Shown here piece after piece: positions 24,400 through 36,207 of a stretch of DNA of 64,000 nucleotides. A program made the position numbers and the translations under genes. Numbering within the stretch: position 1 is the first letter of the stretch; the number at the start of each line of letters is the position of its first letter. Under the pieces are notes generated by a model. That model did no database searches. It worked only from the letters and a program-made list of their open reading frames with translations, and was not told the DNA's origin. Source of the DNA: Melampsora larici-populina 98AG31 (lineage: Eukaryota; Basidiomycota; Pucciniomycetes; Pucciniales; Melampsoraceae). The stretch is taken from NCBI RefSeq assembly GCF_000204055.1, contig NW_006768765.1:1658658-1722657 (forward strand), read 5' to 3'.

Positions 24400-25076
24400 T
24401 TAGGACACAATTGGGGTTCCTTGTATAGGCCCCCCACCTGTGGCTTTCGGTGGCAATGTGCAGTTTGAGCATGCTTTTCGACATAATAAAAAGGCACACA
24501 AGTTAGATGATTGATATCTGATTAGACATTGAAAAAGAAGAGAGATGACTGACTGATGAAGGGAACAGTATCTGGTGTATAAGGACAAGAATACCACGCA
24601 TCCCCTGAGTTGATACATGCTGTAAGGTTGAAAAATGTTTAAGAAGGATTGAACTTGCTTCAACCATAAGATAAGAGAAAAGGGAAACTGACTAAAGGCA
24701 TCCTTCCTTTCCATATTGTAACTTGTACACTGTTGATCACTTATGCCAGAGCCAAGAATTGCGTGGTATAAGCAACCGGCCATTGGTACCCAGAGATGGC
24801 CTATAGATATGACATTTATATGATGCAAGTGTGCAGAAGGGTTAAGGAGACCGAACTTAAAAGATAAATATCAATACAAGAAGATCACAACTTGCCATCT
24901 TTTCCGCACTGGGGCGTTGGACAAAGATACTGTTCGCCACCCCTGTCATTGCACATGCCTACAGTGATATTTGCAGCAAATCCACCTTTGCATTGAATTG
25001 TTGTGTTGTTTTTTGCTAAAGTGAAAGGTGCGATAAGCATAGCAAGGAATATAACATGATGAGATTGGAATAACAT
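24400..25076 (-). CDS. Ten-cysteine small secreted protein C, with a GC-AG intron
   Basis: Four exons (minus): 25076-24896, 24800-24693, 24619-24554, 24473-24400; phase 1 throughout; 142 residues. The signal peptide begins MLFQSHHVIFLAMLIAPFTL. Family landmarks are QCKGGF, MCNDRGG, CPTPQCGKDG, GHLWVPMAGC, DQQCTSYN, CINSGDAWYSCPYTPDTVPFI and CSNC. Its closest relative is F (58143-58896): both begin MLFQSHH and both lack the early intron that A, D and E have. The first intron starts GCAAGT where F has GTAAGT, so it is a GC-AG intron. The extra intron seen in D and F inside the WVPM...GC exon is absent here. Confidence 0.85.
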
Positions 25077-25167
25077 GGCGAATTGTTGGGTTAGAACGCG
25101 ATTGAAAGAATTTGTTATCTGAAACTGAGAACGAGGGAGTTGCTGATTGTTGAATGAAAATAGTATA

Positions 25168-25500
25168 GAGTAGGAAGAGCTCTAGATCAGGTCGTACAGC
25201 AGAGTTCACCCTGGACATCAAATCCTTTCAACCCTTTTTTCTAAATGCTATGAACTAGGTCGGCAGACAGATTACCCAACAGTCGATCCCCACCGGCATG
25301 AAGACCAAGCGCCGCGACCGGGAAAAACAAGGAAGCAGAACGATCCAGCTTGGACTTAGGGAAACTCGCCCGCTATCCATGAGTCGATCGCTGTTGCTAC
25401 GGCGATTTGCGGCTAGGCCATGTTGTGATGACAGGGGTTGTGATAGGTTGTGTTGTGATATCAAAGTGTTGGCAAGAATATCAGAACTTGAAGAATTCGC
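25168..25500 (-). promoter_or_regulatory. Conserved upstream module of secreted gene C
   Basis: The box GAAGAGCTCTAGATCAGG (25175-25192) sits about 100 bases before the start codon. Further upstream, GGAAACTCGCCCG and TGCTACGGCGATTTGCGGCTA correspond to GGAAACTCACCTG and TCTTACGGCGATCTATGGCTA upstream of F (59150-59195). About 300 bases of promoter are thus shared between paralogues 34 kb apart. Confidence 0.5.
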
Positions 25501-25729
25501 CTGATTGTCAAATCATCACGCAAATTCCTTCTTACGGTCTTATCTTCAAAACAATCTTTTGTAAAGATGCACAACTTTTTACATACCTTTTCTTCTTTAG
25601 GCTGAAAGGAGCAGTTCTGACGATCTACAAACAACCTCACACTTTCAGGATTTTAAATTATTTTATATCATCAAGTGAGTCACTGAGGAAGCGGTGGTGG
25701 TTTGTTGCGGTTGTCGCCACCTTCTGTTG

Positions 25730-26276
25730 GGAGTGATCAAAAGGTGTTTGAAAACAATGAGAAAGAAAGATCACTCATTGAAAAAGGGAACATTGGAGAT
25801 TTCGACACATGCTAAGCAAGTGTGATACATAAAAGGATAAAACTTGGCTGAAGTGAATCACTTGGACGTTGGGCAAGTCCATTGTAGAATCATCACTCTT
25901 TTGGGAGAGAACGAGTGAATTAATTGAAAAAAGGTTCCTTTGGAAACTCATAGGAAGACCTCTTCGCTTGAGTTTGCTACAGGGATCTTTGTACCAAATC
26001 CTTCTACACTGTTAATTGTTTCGCTTCTTATGTAAAGGCAAATTGCGTCATAAAAATTGCAATGAATATGTCAACATGCTTTTGAGGAAAATTGGAAAGA
26101 TCACCTTCGCAACTGGCATAGCTTTGATCAACAACTTGGAGCAGTCCAAATACCCTTGATCCATGAACCGACCTACCACACTCGGCATACATGAGACTGC
26201 TCAATGCTCCAGAGACGATGGTCCATTTGTTTCGGTGCAGGGAATGCATTACAACATAAGTCTTTGATTCGCACAA
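25730..26276 (-). pseudogene. Decayed copy of the ten-cysteine secreted family
   Basis: Between genes C and D, in the same orientation, are fragments that match the family but do not form a gene. About 26100-26200 reads AECGR, then VFGLLQVVDQSYASCEG, comparable with AECGKDG ... VLDVVDGAGASNQQCASY in D. About 25770-25800 reads SNVPFF followed by GTGAGT, comparable with SSNVPFL/NVPYI and its donor. The linking exons, several cysteines and the C-terminal CxxC are missing or out of frame. Confidence 0.55.
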
Positions 26277-26464
26277 AATGTTACATGAACTAAAGTTATC
26301 TTTCTCTTATTTCAGGATTCATCCTTCAAACAAATTATACCGAGTGTTGCGCTTATCTTCACCAATATTGAATGGATGAAACAGGCCACGAGTGATTCTA
26401 ACAAATAATCTTGGGATCTAAGATGCATATACTATAACATACTATATTTTCCCATTTTCTACTA

Positions 26465-27296
26465 TCAAGGGGTATTCTTCGCCTGTGATTCCGGCTGCAA
26501 GTTGCATCCTGAGCATGCTGTTGAGATTGAAAAGAATGGATGATTAATATATGATCTGACGATAGTGAAAAACATAGATGACTCACTGATATATGGAACA
26601 TTAGCGGCTGTATAAGGGCAAAGATAGCTGATACCTCCTGAGTTCCTACATTCTATAAATTTGAAGAGACATTTGAGAAGGATGTCATTTTTTTTCAAGT
26701 AGACCAGAACAATTAAAACAAGAAAGGTGAAAAGGATAACTAACCGTACATGGTTTCGTTTTGGATATTGTAACTAGCACATTGTTGGTTACTTGCTCCA
26801 GCGCCATCGACAACATCAAGTACACAACCTTATGGTGAGTATCAGAAAGACAATGACGCATAAGCAAGAGAAAGAAAAAGATTAAGATTCCAGAATGCTC
26901 TGCACATGTGACTACAACAAACCTGACATAGGTACCCATAGATGACCTATAGAATTACTCCACGCATTTTTTAAAGAAAGGTTAGGGAAAATCAAAACTG
27001 AGAATATAAACATCAACACAAGAAGATAACAATATACCATCTTTTCCACATTCAGCCAATGGGCAAATCCATGGGGTGTAATTTCTATCATTGCATTCTT
27101 TTGTAAATCAAAGAATAAATCAGATATTCTTCAGCATGAATCATGATCCATTTTACGTACTTGCGGTTGATGCAGTGGCGTTTATACCACCGAATCCATC
27201 TACACATTGGACTGTTGTACCGTTCGTACCGGCGAGTGCAGAACGTATGATACATATCAAAATGAGTATAAGATGAGGAGCTATAAATGACAGCAT
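26465..27296 (-). CDS. Ten-cysteine small secreted protein D, with extra intron
   Basis: Six exons (minus): 27296-27161, 27097-27038, 26946-26923, 26828-26745, 26652-26587, 26517-26465; all introns are phase 1; 140 residues. The signal peptide core is LILILICIIRSALA. Landmarks are VQCVDGF, KCNDRN, WICPLAECGKDG, GHLWVPMSG/C, SNQQCASYN, ECRNSGG, LCPYTAANVPYI and CSGC. The 94-base intron at 26922-26829 splits the WVPMSG/C exon. A, B, C and E do not have it. F has a 92-base intron at the same position that is closely similar along its whole length (both begin GTTTGTTGTAGTCACATG). Confidence 0.85.
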
Positions 27297-27378
27297 GGTG
27301 AATGAGGCAGATTGATCGAGATTAGATGAGCTTTTGAAAGTGAGAGAATTCCGGATCCTCTGGACACGAAGAGTGCAA

Positions 27379-27420
27379 AGGAAGCTCTAGATGAGGTTAT
27401 AGATCTGGTCTTCACTAACC
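27379..27420 (-). promoter_or_regulatory. Conserved upstream box of secreted gene D
   Basis: GAAGCTCTAGATGAGG lies about 85 bases before the start codon and matches the box upstream of C and F. Confidence 0.4.
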
Positions 27421-27939
27421 CTCACAGTCTTTGGGCGGAGTAAAACCTGGCAACACCTGTATCATGCTTTTCTCTACGCGTTGGCAGGTTGACAGACCAG
27501 CACGGAAGCCGAACGCCACGAAACGATGTATTCAGAAAAGATCTGGAGCGGGTAAACTTGGACTTTGATCAAGTCTTTTGACACATGAGTAGATCGCCGG
27601 TGCTATGGTGATCAAAACAGTCAATATCATCAACTTACTCAATAATGGGTAAGGTCACACTTCATACACATTTGACTCGTCAAGGAAGACAACTGTGTTA
27701 TGGTTGAAAAATTTACAAAATCCACAAATAATAAAGACCATGTTGTGCTTTAAGTTCTACTCGATGGATCTGATACATGATACTTTTGAGTTATGAGATA
27801 TATACACAGTATGTTTAACCAAAAAAATCACATCCGATTCAAAGAGATTTCCTTATAAAATTCCTTTCAATGAAAAAAAGTCTTCTTAATAGATTGAAGA
27901 TAGCAAATCCCTTTTTAAAATTTCTTGATTCACTGATAT

Positions 27940-28757
27940 TTATCCAATCGGTTGTGCTGGTCGCGGTGGTGGTGCTGCTCTACAGTTTGTACAAGCTATT
28001 TGATTTTAAAAAGAAAAATAAGAAAATCGTAAATATTCAACAAGACTTTTCAAAAAAGAAATCATGCAAATGAATCGAACTTAACTGATATATGGTACAT
28101 TAGAAGCGATATAAGGGCAAAGATATTTTTTATGACCTGAATTGTAACACTCTTTTTAAAAAAATGAAATTCATAAGAAACCATTGACTGATGAGAATCT
28201 TTTACACTCAATCGATTATCTGAACAAGAGTTCAAAAAAAAGACCCCAAGATCTACTCACCGTATTTGTCTCCAGTGGGATTATAACTAACACATTGTTG
28301 TTCACTCGTACCAGCAAGACCCTCGAATACACAACCTTTCATAACTGTGTAATGAAGACCTAAAAAGAGTTTCAAATGAATTAGATAAACTCCTTGGAAT
28401 GGAAAATCAAAAAGAAGACTATTGATGAAAAAAGTAGATCCAAAAAAATTGTTTTATACCATCTCTTCCGCACTGTCTAGTCATACAAACATATGGATTG
28501 AAATCTTTATCGTTACAACCTTTCATATCAAAATCAAAATCACAAAACAATGAATGTTGATTTAATTGGTGGATTCGAAAGGGGTTAAACTTGAACCAAT
28601 TTATGTATCACATACCTGAAATCTCTTTTGGATCTTTGACACCGAATCCTTTTATACATTGAACTGTAACAGCTTCTATAGAAGTAAGTTGCGTGATAGA
28701 AATAGCAATGAAGAAGATTAGAACTTGAAGCTTGAGAAGAGAGTCAAAGGAGAACAT
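27940..28757 (-). CDS. Ten-cysteine small secreted protein E
   Basis: Five exons (minus): 28757-28616, 28519-28460, 28359-28261, 28151-28086, 27995-27940; all phase 1; 140 residues. The signal peptide core is LQVLIFFIAISITQL. Landmarks are VQCIKGFG, GCNDKDF, YVCMTRQCGRDG, GLHYTVMKGC (divergent from GHxWVPMxGC), SEQQCVSYN, ECYNSGH, LCPYIASNVPYI and CTNC, with a short Pro-rich end. The intron pattern matches A: the early intron is present and the D/F-type extra intron is absent. The plus-strand frame at 27870-28073 is antisense to the last exon and is not a gene. Confidence 0.85.
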
Positions 28758-29835
28758 GATGATGAAGATGGGAATGGAAAATGAGCTGATGAAGATTTTT
28801 GATGAGAAGAGAGTTTCAATGGTCCTTGAAGCTAAACTACGAAATCTTGAGTATAAGGAGAGCCCTGGATACCATTACCGCAGGGTTCAATGTATCTGAT
28901 CATGAACACCGCTACATCAGAGATTGGGCGTACTCTTATCCTTGGTAACATATGCAACTTCATCTATTAGCGTTCTTTACCTTCAGAGTGGTATGAACAT
29001 TAAATGCCTTGACGTGATGAATTAAAAAAAGAGATCCGAAATCACCTGATAGGTCTACCCATAAACTTCTCCGAGTCCCACTCTGCTTCTTGCAATAAGT
29101 TTAGTCTACTCACGAAGTTCGCAGTTTCGGTTTCTCGAGCTTTTCCAAAGAATCAGAGCCCTCAGATGAGAAAATCAAAAAACTGAATTCATCATAACCA
29201 ACTCTTTAAAAGCACTGTTCAAATTGAAAAGCAAACCCCTAATTACACGCTATGGTAAATATGCCTACAGATCACAATATAACCATCAACTGAACTTGAG
29301 ATAGAAACAGATGTAAAACCCTGGCATTGGGACGCAAGGCAACAACGCGGATAGCAGCTTGAAGAAAGCTCCTCAGCCCCGTTTCCCGCACTGCAGTGTC
29401 ACCAAGGCTGTGTCAAAACTGGGAAAGAGTGGACAGTTCGTAGATTCCGAAAAGAATTATATCTCCTCATAGCTCTTGATCGTGTAAGGAAATCTCAGAT
29501 TGTGAGGTCAACAAGCAATGTCTTGGGAAGGAGTTCGGCGGCCTTTCTGGGCTTGGGGAGCTGCTTCTCTGGGGGTCTTCACTCTGCGGCAAAAGTGTTC
29601 TCACTTGCCACCGTTGTACATGATCACTTCGTCTTGCAAGTTTCTTTGCCCTTTACGCCTGGGGGAGCAGCGGGAATTCTAAGTAACATCTCTTCATGGC
29701 TCAAAGGATATACTCATCATTAGGCAAGGTGTGATCTGAATTCTCTAGGGGAAACTTTTTTCACATTGAGAGAAAGAAAAATCTTCTAAGAAATATAATC
29801 TACAAGACTGGATTATGATCATATCTATCAACAAA
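28758..29835. other. Intergenic region
   Basis: Begins with the gene E upstream region, including GGAGAGCCCTGG (28857-28868), the same box as in C and F. The rest up to 29835 has a short GC-rich plus frame (29502-29723) with no recognisable features. Confidence 0.4.
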
Positions 29836-31997
29836 TCATTTATGAGAATCCAATGCAGGATGCTCAGAAGCTTTACTAGCTTCGTTGAATTTATTCAAAA
29901 CCCCCTGAAGTTTATCAATGACAAGATTATATCTCATGTTACTAATAGAGTAAAGATTGCTTGAATCGCTATTGATCATCTGATCAAGTATCGGTTTCGG
30001 CGGGACCGGATTACCCTCCTTATCAAACTCAGCCGGCCAATCTTTCGACTCATATCGAACTGCCCCCAAGATACCTTCAACATATGACGGTTCAGTGGTG
30101 ATAAGTGCATGCAAATCAGCAGATGGTGCTTGCCAGAGTACTTCACCTCCCCAAAGATACCAGATTTTCATAAGAGTTATGAGTCTATCTAAATTCCAAC
30201 CGGCGACTTTAGGTGGTTTGTCCTCCTCCTTCTTTTTTTCCAAGTCAACTTCAGATGGAAGCTTCTTTGGATCTTCATCAACTAACATATCATCCTTTCC
30301 CATTTCCTCCTTCTTCTTTTTCAACTCTTCTTCTAACTTTGCCTTTTTCGCTTCCGCTTCCTTTTCTAATAAATCAATTACACCTTGAGGTTTCTTTCTC
30401 AGTCTTTCCAAATTAGGTCTTTCAGGTTCTTTGATCTCTAAATACTTCCAAAGTTCAGAAAAGTATCCATCCCAATCTCTCCATTTTCCAGCACTCACAT
30501 TATTACCTGCGTGTGCAATGATCCTCAATAGTCTGAAAGGTGACTCAGTAGAAATAACTGTATCTAAATGTTTTAAGCCAGGATCCAAATAAAGTTTTGC
30601 ACCCTTATTCCCATGTTGATAGTCGTGAATTGTCCTCATTCCTTCAGTTCTAGCTGTTCCTCCACCAACACCTATAAAATCGACATCCGACTTCAATAAT
30701 TTATTCATGATATCGATTTGTCTTGCTGAATTATATGTCCTTGTGTAGAGAACTCCTTTTTCATTCATATCATACGTCCATGGACTCGCCATGGTCACTC
30801 CAACCTTTCTCGCTCTTCGCGGATCCTCATCTATCACGTGGTGTAAAGCAGCTGGAGAAGTCAGAACAGCGATAGCAGTGTAGTCTTCTTTATCAATCAA
30901 GTCCCTCAATGCATCCAATCCTTCCTTGAACGTCGGATCGCTCCAAGCATCAGTCTTCCATTCTTTACCACTATCATCTTTCAAAGACTTTTCAAGAGCT
31001 TGAGATTCTTCGATATACTGCACTCGTTTAGCTTCTTCAATCACACCTGATCCCTCTTCGTAATCGTAAGGATGCCGTTCGTCGCCTTCTTTGTAAGGAT
31101 GTGGAAAACCCTTGTAAACCTTTGGTATCCTCTCCGGTTCAATTTTATATTCTCTACAAGCCTCCTCAATAAATTCGACCAGAGATTGATATCTCAATTC
31201 CGTAAAACCGCCATAAGAGATCAAAAACTTTGGCACTATCCCGTCTTCAAACTGCAATAATAAGTAGAGTAGATCATCCGCTTCATTATCGATTATGACT
31301 CCATAATTTCCTCTTGATATGGCTTCTGCGTATCTCTTTGAGATCTCTTTAGCACCTTTAGTATCAGCATTCATTTTTGTAATTATGGTCTTCACGTAAT
31401 CTTCCAACTGATCTCCTGATAACTTATCCCAGGCAATATTAGCATACTTTCCCCAAAGTTGAAGTCTGATAGTATCCTTAGGAACATCTAATCCATTCTG
31501 TTCTAGAACTTCTGCAATCTTATCCTCAACTAACGCGAATTTATTCTTACGTTCGACTGTCTCTATGACTTTAAATTTTTTAGCAAAGCCAAGTTCTTGA
31601 TATTTGGAAGACGTCATAAGATGTAGAAGAAGCTTTTGTGATGTTGGATCCTGATATCTATCTAACTTTAAAATCCGTTCATCTCTAAAAGCTTCAACCG
31701 GTTTGACTTGCTCAACCGGCTCGACTTTCTCAACCGACTCGACTTTCACTGCGGATGTCAGACTTGGGATCGAGGCTGATAAACTTGGATCGAGCCGGGG
31801 AATCTTGGTTAAACGCGTGAAGGAAGGTATGGCTCCGATATCTGAAAGAGCGTAGACCCAGTTAATTCGAGCTATCCAGACTACAGCATTAGTAATGTTC
31901 TACAGGACTTACGCATACATATGGTAAGACAGACAGTGGCGCTGAGCGCGCACCGAAATAAATTTCCAAAGCAAGACAGGTTCATTCTTTCAGACAT
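29836..31997 (-). CDS. Predicted secreted nucleoside-hydrolase-like protein
   Basis: Two exons (minus): 31997-31913 and 31841-29836. The phase-1 intron has a GTAAGT donor and a CTCTTTCAG acceptor; product about 696 residues. Exon 1 encodes a signal-peptide-like start (MNLSCFGNLFRCALSATVCL...). After a short VExVExV repeat and an N-terminal helical region come features of the nucleoside hydrolase fold. GVIIDNEADDLLYLLL resembles the Asp-rich Ca-site motif (DTDxGxDD, here shortened). IPKVYKGFPHPYKEGDERH and EGSGV correspond to the VPVYxGxxxPL...G region. YTAIAVLTSPAALHHVI.. matches the TGPLTNLA strand. Family enzymes cleave the N-glycosidic bond of nucleosides. The altered DxDxGxDD motif makes catalysis uncertain, and a DUF1593/Sde182-like relation is another possibility. 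A Lys/Glu-rich insert interrupts the C-terminal third. Confidence 0.6.
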
Positions 31998-33517
31998 CGG
32001 AACATTAAGCAGAGGAGCTCGAGTTCGAAAAGTATACTGCGCTACGATGAGAAGTCTATGAGGAGATTTAGAAGCGATGAGTTACACAGGCTCGTGAAGG
32101 TATGTAGGAGGTTTTGGGAGAATGAAGGATATGACTTCAAACAGACATCCACATCCCTCTTTTGTACAAAAAAAATATAATCGCTCCGGCACTTAGATCA
32201 AAACGAGTTGTTCGAGACCATTGAGCTCGGCGGACTAAAGCATTCTCTAGTATCAGGTACGTATGACTCCGATTGGTTTAGCCTCTCTAGTCCTGCCCCT
32301 TTTAGAGAAACGCTTTCGAAATCCTTCAAGACCCATGAGATCTCTGGCATTGAATTTCATACGTTTGAAGCCATTTATCCAGCTTAGAGGACATTCATGC
32401 ACTCTGCTGTTGATTTGGCATCGAGTCGAGACGCGCTCTACTCGAACAAGTCTGAGTCCTTTATCCAAGGCTGTGTTCTTGCTTTCAACCTCCGTTTAGT
32501 TCTGCATTCGAATGACCAAGGTCTTGAGATGAGGAAGGGAAGATTGCCGGCAAAGCGATAAGTTTCGATCTATCGTAGTCACACTACAGAAAAAAATTGG
32601 TTATCGCGGGGGGTTTTATTCCCCCGTTAACGGAAAATCACGTGACTGATGTACCGGTGTATACATAGCTCACGCGGTTTGATGCACAGCCTTGCACAGC
32701 ACTGTCAATAGGCTATGATTCTCACCGTGTGATTCATGAAACTTGATGAAATGTGAAGTTCTCAAACTCACAAATACTTAGTATAAAAAATACTAAAGCA
32801 GCAAGGTGTTTTGGGTGAAACCCAAGGCCAATCGCCAAGGGTGATAAAATTTCTTGATAAAAACATAAGTGCACACCCTACGGGGTGGCTAGCGGCTTAT
32901 AACTAAACTGATAACAAAACCTGTCATACACTAGAATAACTAAAATAAAACACAATATTTTAAATAAACATAACTAATAAACTCGATATACTACCATCTG
33001 ACCTCTTTTTTTTTTTTTTTTAAAAAAAATTGAACTAACACATCAAAACAAAGCAACTGTAGAATGAAAAGACACCATAAAGAACTAAACCTTGCCATAA
33101 AAAGAAACACAACTAATAACAGGGCTCAAAAAGGGAGGGCGGGCGAAAAAATAAGACTAGTGAAAAGTAACCTTAGAGAGACTTGAAAGAGATCGAATGT
33201 GAACACTATGGGAATGGAAAGATGCGATTCGGAATAGTGGTAAACAGGAATGACATCATGGACACGAATCTAAAAAGATTAAGCAAGATCCGGTCCGTCA
33301 GTAAATTTATACATACCCATTTAAAGCCCGAATCACATCACATTCCCATACGTTAATAACACGTTACCAACACCTAATTGATTTGACACAGTACTGTCGT
33401 TCTCGAAAAGCTTGTCCGGGTTTTCCCGCAAAACTCGAGCAATTTGGCGGGAAAACTTGGACAAGCTGTTCGAGAACGACAGTATGATGTTGAGAGTAGT
33501 GCGATTTGATTGGGAAT
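31998..33517. other. Intergenic region left of the Harbinger element
   Basis: No gene was recognised. It contains a CACTACAGAAAAAAATTGG sequence at 32582 (CACTA-like terminus, unpaired), a T-run with A-run at 33006-33030, and the long inverted repeat at 33394-33482, listed separately. Confidence 0.5.
33394..33482. repeat. Long inverted repeat just outside the Harbinger left end
   Basis: The 36-base arms (33394-33429 and 33447-33482) begin CTGTCGTTCTCGAAAAGCTT and match inversely with about three mismatches around a 17-base loop. The palindrome lies 35 bases left of the element's terminal repeat. It could be a small MITE that served as insertion neighbourhood, or an older element end. Confidence 0.85.
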
Positions 33518-33810
33518 AGCGGGGTTCAAGTCAAAAATTCCCGGTAGGAATTTTACGACATCCGAGAGAGTTTCTTAAGACAAATTTTACCTAAAACTAA
33601 CTTGAACGTCGTAAAAATGGTCTAAAAATACGCCACTACGTCTTATCAGGAAAAAAAGGAATGAGCTTTGAGACAAAGGTACAGATGCTTGAAAAGGTTT
33701 GAAAACGAGTCAAGAGCGTTGATCTTTGAAAAATCAATCAAAAAAAGCCAACAAAGATGACCTGTGTGAAAAACAAAGACGTTCGTAAAAAAAAGAATGA
33801 TGAGTTGAGC

Positions 33811-33813
<3 letters not shown>

Positions 33814-33858
<45 letters not shown>
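33814..33858. repeat. (GA)n microsatellite
   Basis: About 22 GA units in the 5' region of the Harbinger element, upstream of the transposase. Confidence 0.95.
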
Positions 33859-33861
<3 letters not shown>

Positions 33862-33885
33862 TCACAGTCTTAAGGCATCCGGTTT

Positions 33886-33964
33886 GATGTTGTCCCGGTC
33901 CCAGCATCAACAGGTTGAACTCATCAAGAGATTGAACTGTTAATGCTGGGACCAGGACAACATC
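33886..33964. repeat. Stem-loop upstream of the transposase
   Basis: The arms 33886-33907 (GATGTTGTCCCGGTCCCAGC...) and 33943-33964 pair at 21 of 22 positions around a 35-base loop, about 70 bases before the transposase ATG. It may be a transposase or accessory-protein binding site, or affect the transcript leader. This is inference. Confidence 0.75.
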
Positions 33965-34033
33965 ATTGCATCAACTCACCAAGTCCTTTTCGATCAGTTT
34001 GTTTTTTGATATACATACGATTTGACTTCTACA

Positions 34034-35449
34034 ATGCCACGATTTTCCGAACAAGCTCAGATCATCCGGGATCTCACCTTAGCCTGTGTCTGGGAACATC
34101 TAGATTCAATGGATGGGTTTGCAGACTACGATGAAGCAGAGCCCGACTATCCCACCGATGGACAACTCTTGTATCCTGACGACCCTGCCGAGGCCGAGCT
34201 CTATGATGCAGTTTTCAGCCGAGAAAACGAGTTAGCTGAGTTACTTACTTGGGTTAGCGAAACAAGATATCTTTCTCCACGACACAAGGCTCCACACGCC
34301 TCTCCGTTCAACTTAACCGACATGCTCCGTGAATGTTGCAAGGGCTTTCGACAAGCGATGCGTACAACCCCTGAAGGATTTGAAGCCCTCAGAGATCTCA
34401 TCCAGGACCATCCAAGCTTTGTCTCACTCAGCAACAATCCCCAACCTCCGGTCAAACATCAACTAGCTATCACTCTGGAGCGTCTGGGTAGTAATGGTAA
34501 TGGGGCATCAGTTGGCCGTTTCTCACAGAACTATAAGGTCAGCCGGGGTCAAGTTATTAAATGCACTCGGCGAGTCATCGACGTAATCCTTGAACGAGGT
34601 GATCACTATCTGGCTTGGCCATCAGCGGATCGTCGAAAAGCCATCTCGAGTGTCCTACAACAAGACGGCTTCCCCGGATGTGTAGGTTTTGTCGATGGAA
34701 CTACCATTCCTTTGTATCAACGGCCAGGGCTGGATGGCGAAGTTTTCTTTGATCGCAAACACTCCTATTCGATCAATGCACAAGTTGTATGTGATTGTGA
34801 TCAACACATTACTTACCTTTATGCCAGCTGGCCTGGCTCTTGCTGTGATAGTACAGTCTATGCTAAGACCGATATGGCAGCTCATCAGGACAAATATTTT
34901 TCACCTGGTCAGTAGACATACACATAACTCGATTTGATATTTTCTTGAACTAATTGTCTTCTACTTTGTGTAGGTGAGTACATTGTGGCCGACTCAGCCT
35001 ATATGCCATCAGACACAGTTGTCCCTTCTTACAAAGGACCAGCTGCTGAAGTTGTTCAAAACCGAGAATTCAACTGGTGTGTTGCCAAGGCGCGTGTTCG
35101 TAATGAACATTGTATTGGGATTTTGAAAGGACGCTGGGCATCGTTACAAGGACTACGACTGGGATTGAACAGGAAGGACGACATGCAACATATCCTCAAA
35201 TGGATTAAATGCTGTGTGATCCTTCATAATATGCTTGCCAATCTCGGCAATGCATGGGACAATTTGACAGAACCAATGGTAGAGGACAACATCCAGCCAC
35301 ATCCTGAAAGACCCTTGGATGTTCAAGGCGCACAAGCTATTGAAAATGGAAGGTTGAAAAGGGAGAAAGTCAGAGATCATGCGGTAGCTCACAACTATCT
35401 CAGTGGTGTCCTCCCAATTGTTGATCCTCGCTTACCTGATCAAATTTGA
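34034..35449 (+). CDS. PIF/Harbinger transposase (DDE_Tnp_4 type)
   Basis: Two exons: 34034-34907 and 34974-35449, phase-1 intron with GTCAGT donor and TTGTGTAG acceptor; 449 residues. The N-terminal 100 residues are acidic. An HTH-like region follows (LERLGSNGNGASVGRF, then YKVSRGQV). The nuclease core has Asp in CVGFVDGTTIPL, the WPGSCCDSTVY strand, the second catalytic Asp in GEYIVADSAYMPS, and the Glu in VRNEHCIGILKGRW. All three acidic residues are therefore present and the frame is intact. The protein cuts and pastes the element together with the Myb-like partner encoded on the opposite strand. The N-terminal half resembles the partial copy at 1-515. Confidence 0.92.
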
Positions 35450-36207
35450 CCAAGTTTTTCCTTCGTAAATTGCAGAAAGCTTTTCTTTTCTCTAAAAGTA
35501 TCAATGATCATGTCAAACATGTTTCTTTTATAAATTGTCAAAATCTTTTTAAAATAATTTTCATCTTTTCAAAGAACATGTTGAACATGTTTCCTTTCTA
35601 ACAAGTGTTTTTTATAAAAATTTCATCTTCATATAATCAATTGCAATTCAAACAGTGTTTTTACAATTACAAACAACCATCTGCTGATAGTAACTGTGAT
35701 GATGGACACTCTTACAACTGCAAAGAATTAATATGAATCTCACAACTAACAACTATAAAAATACAGGACAAAAAATTAAAGCACAGCACTTTTTTTTATT
35801 GATTTGATGTTTTTTGATGACGAGCTTGATATGGATGATTATGAAAGGACAAAAAGCAGGGTTTTAATAAAGATGAAATTGATAAGTTGATTTCTGATCG
35901 ATAACTTGATGTTAAAAGGATAAATTTTAGTTTAGTTAAAATGACTTGATTGAACTACAAATAACTTGACTGAAATAAAAGTATGTAAAACAAAATCAAG
36001 TGAAATAGAGATTGAAGTAGATAAGCTGGGAAAGATCGTAACTTCTAATGATTAACATGAGAATTTGGCCTGCCATGAAATGATATCATGAGTTGATAAT
36101 TACATAAAAGTCGAGCTCGAAGTGGAAGTCGATTGCCTATAAGTGCTTGAGAACATAGTCAGCTAATCAGTCCATTGAGCTGTTCAATTGTTGATGAGAA
36201 TCAGAAC
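35450..36207. other. Non-coding spacer inside the Harbinger element
   Basis: AT-rich spacer between the converging 3' ends of the transposase and accessory genes. No frame or repeat of note was seen. Confidence 0.6.

Noticed and set aside
27870..28073. 67-codon plus frame
   Set aside because: Antisense to the last exon and intron of secreted gene E.
29502..29723. 73-codon GC-rich plus frame
   Set aside because: No recognisable features; isolated.
32582..32600. CACTA-transposon-like end (CACTACAGAAAAAAATTGG)
   Set aside because: No matching inverted end found in the window, so no element can be delimited.
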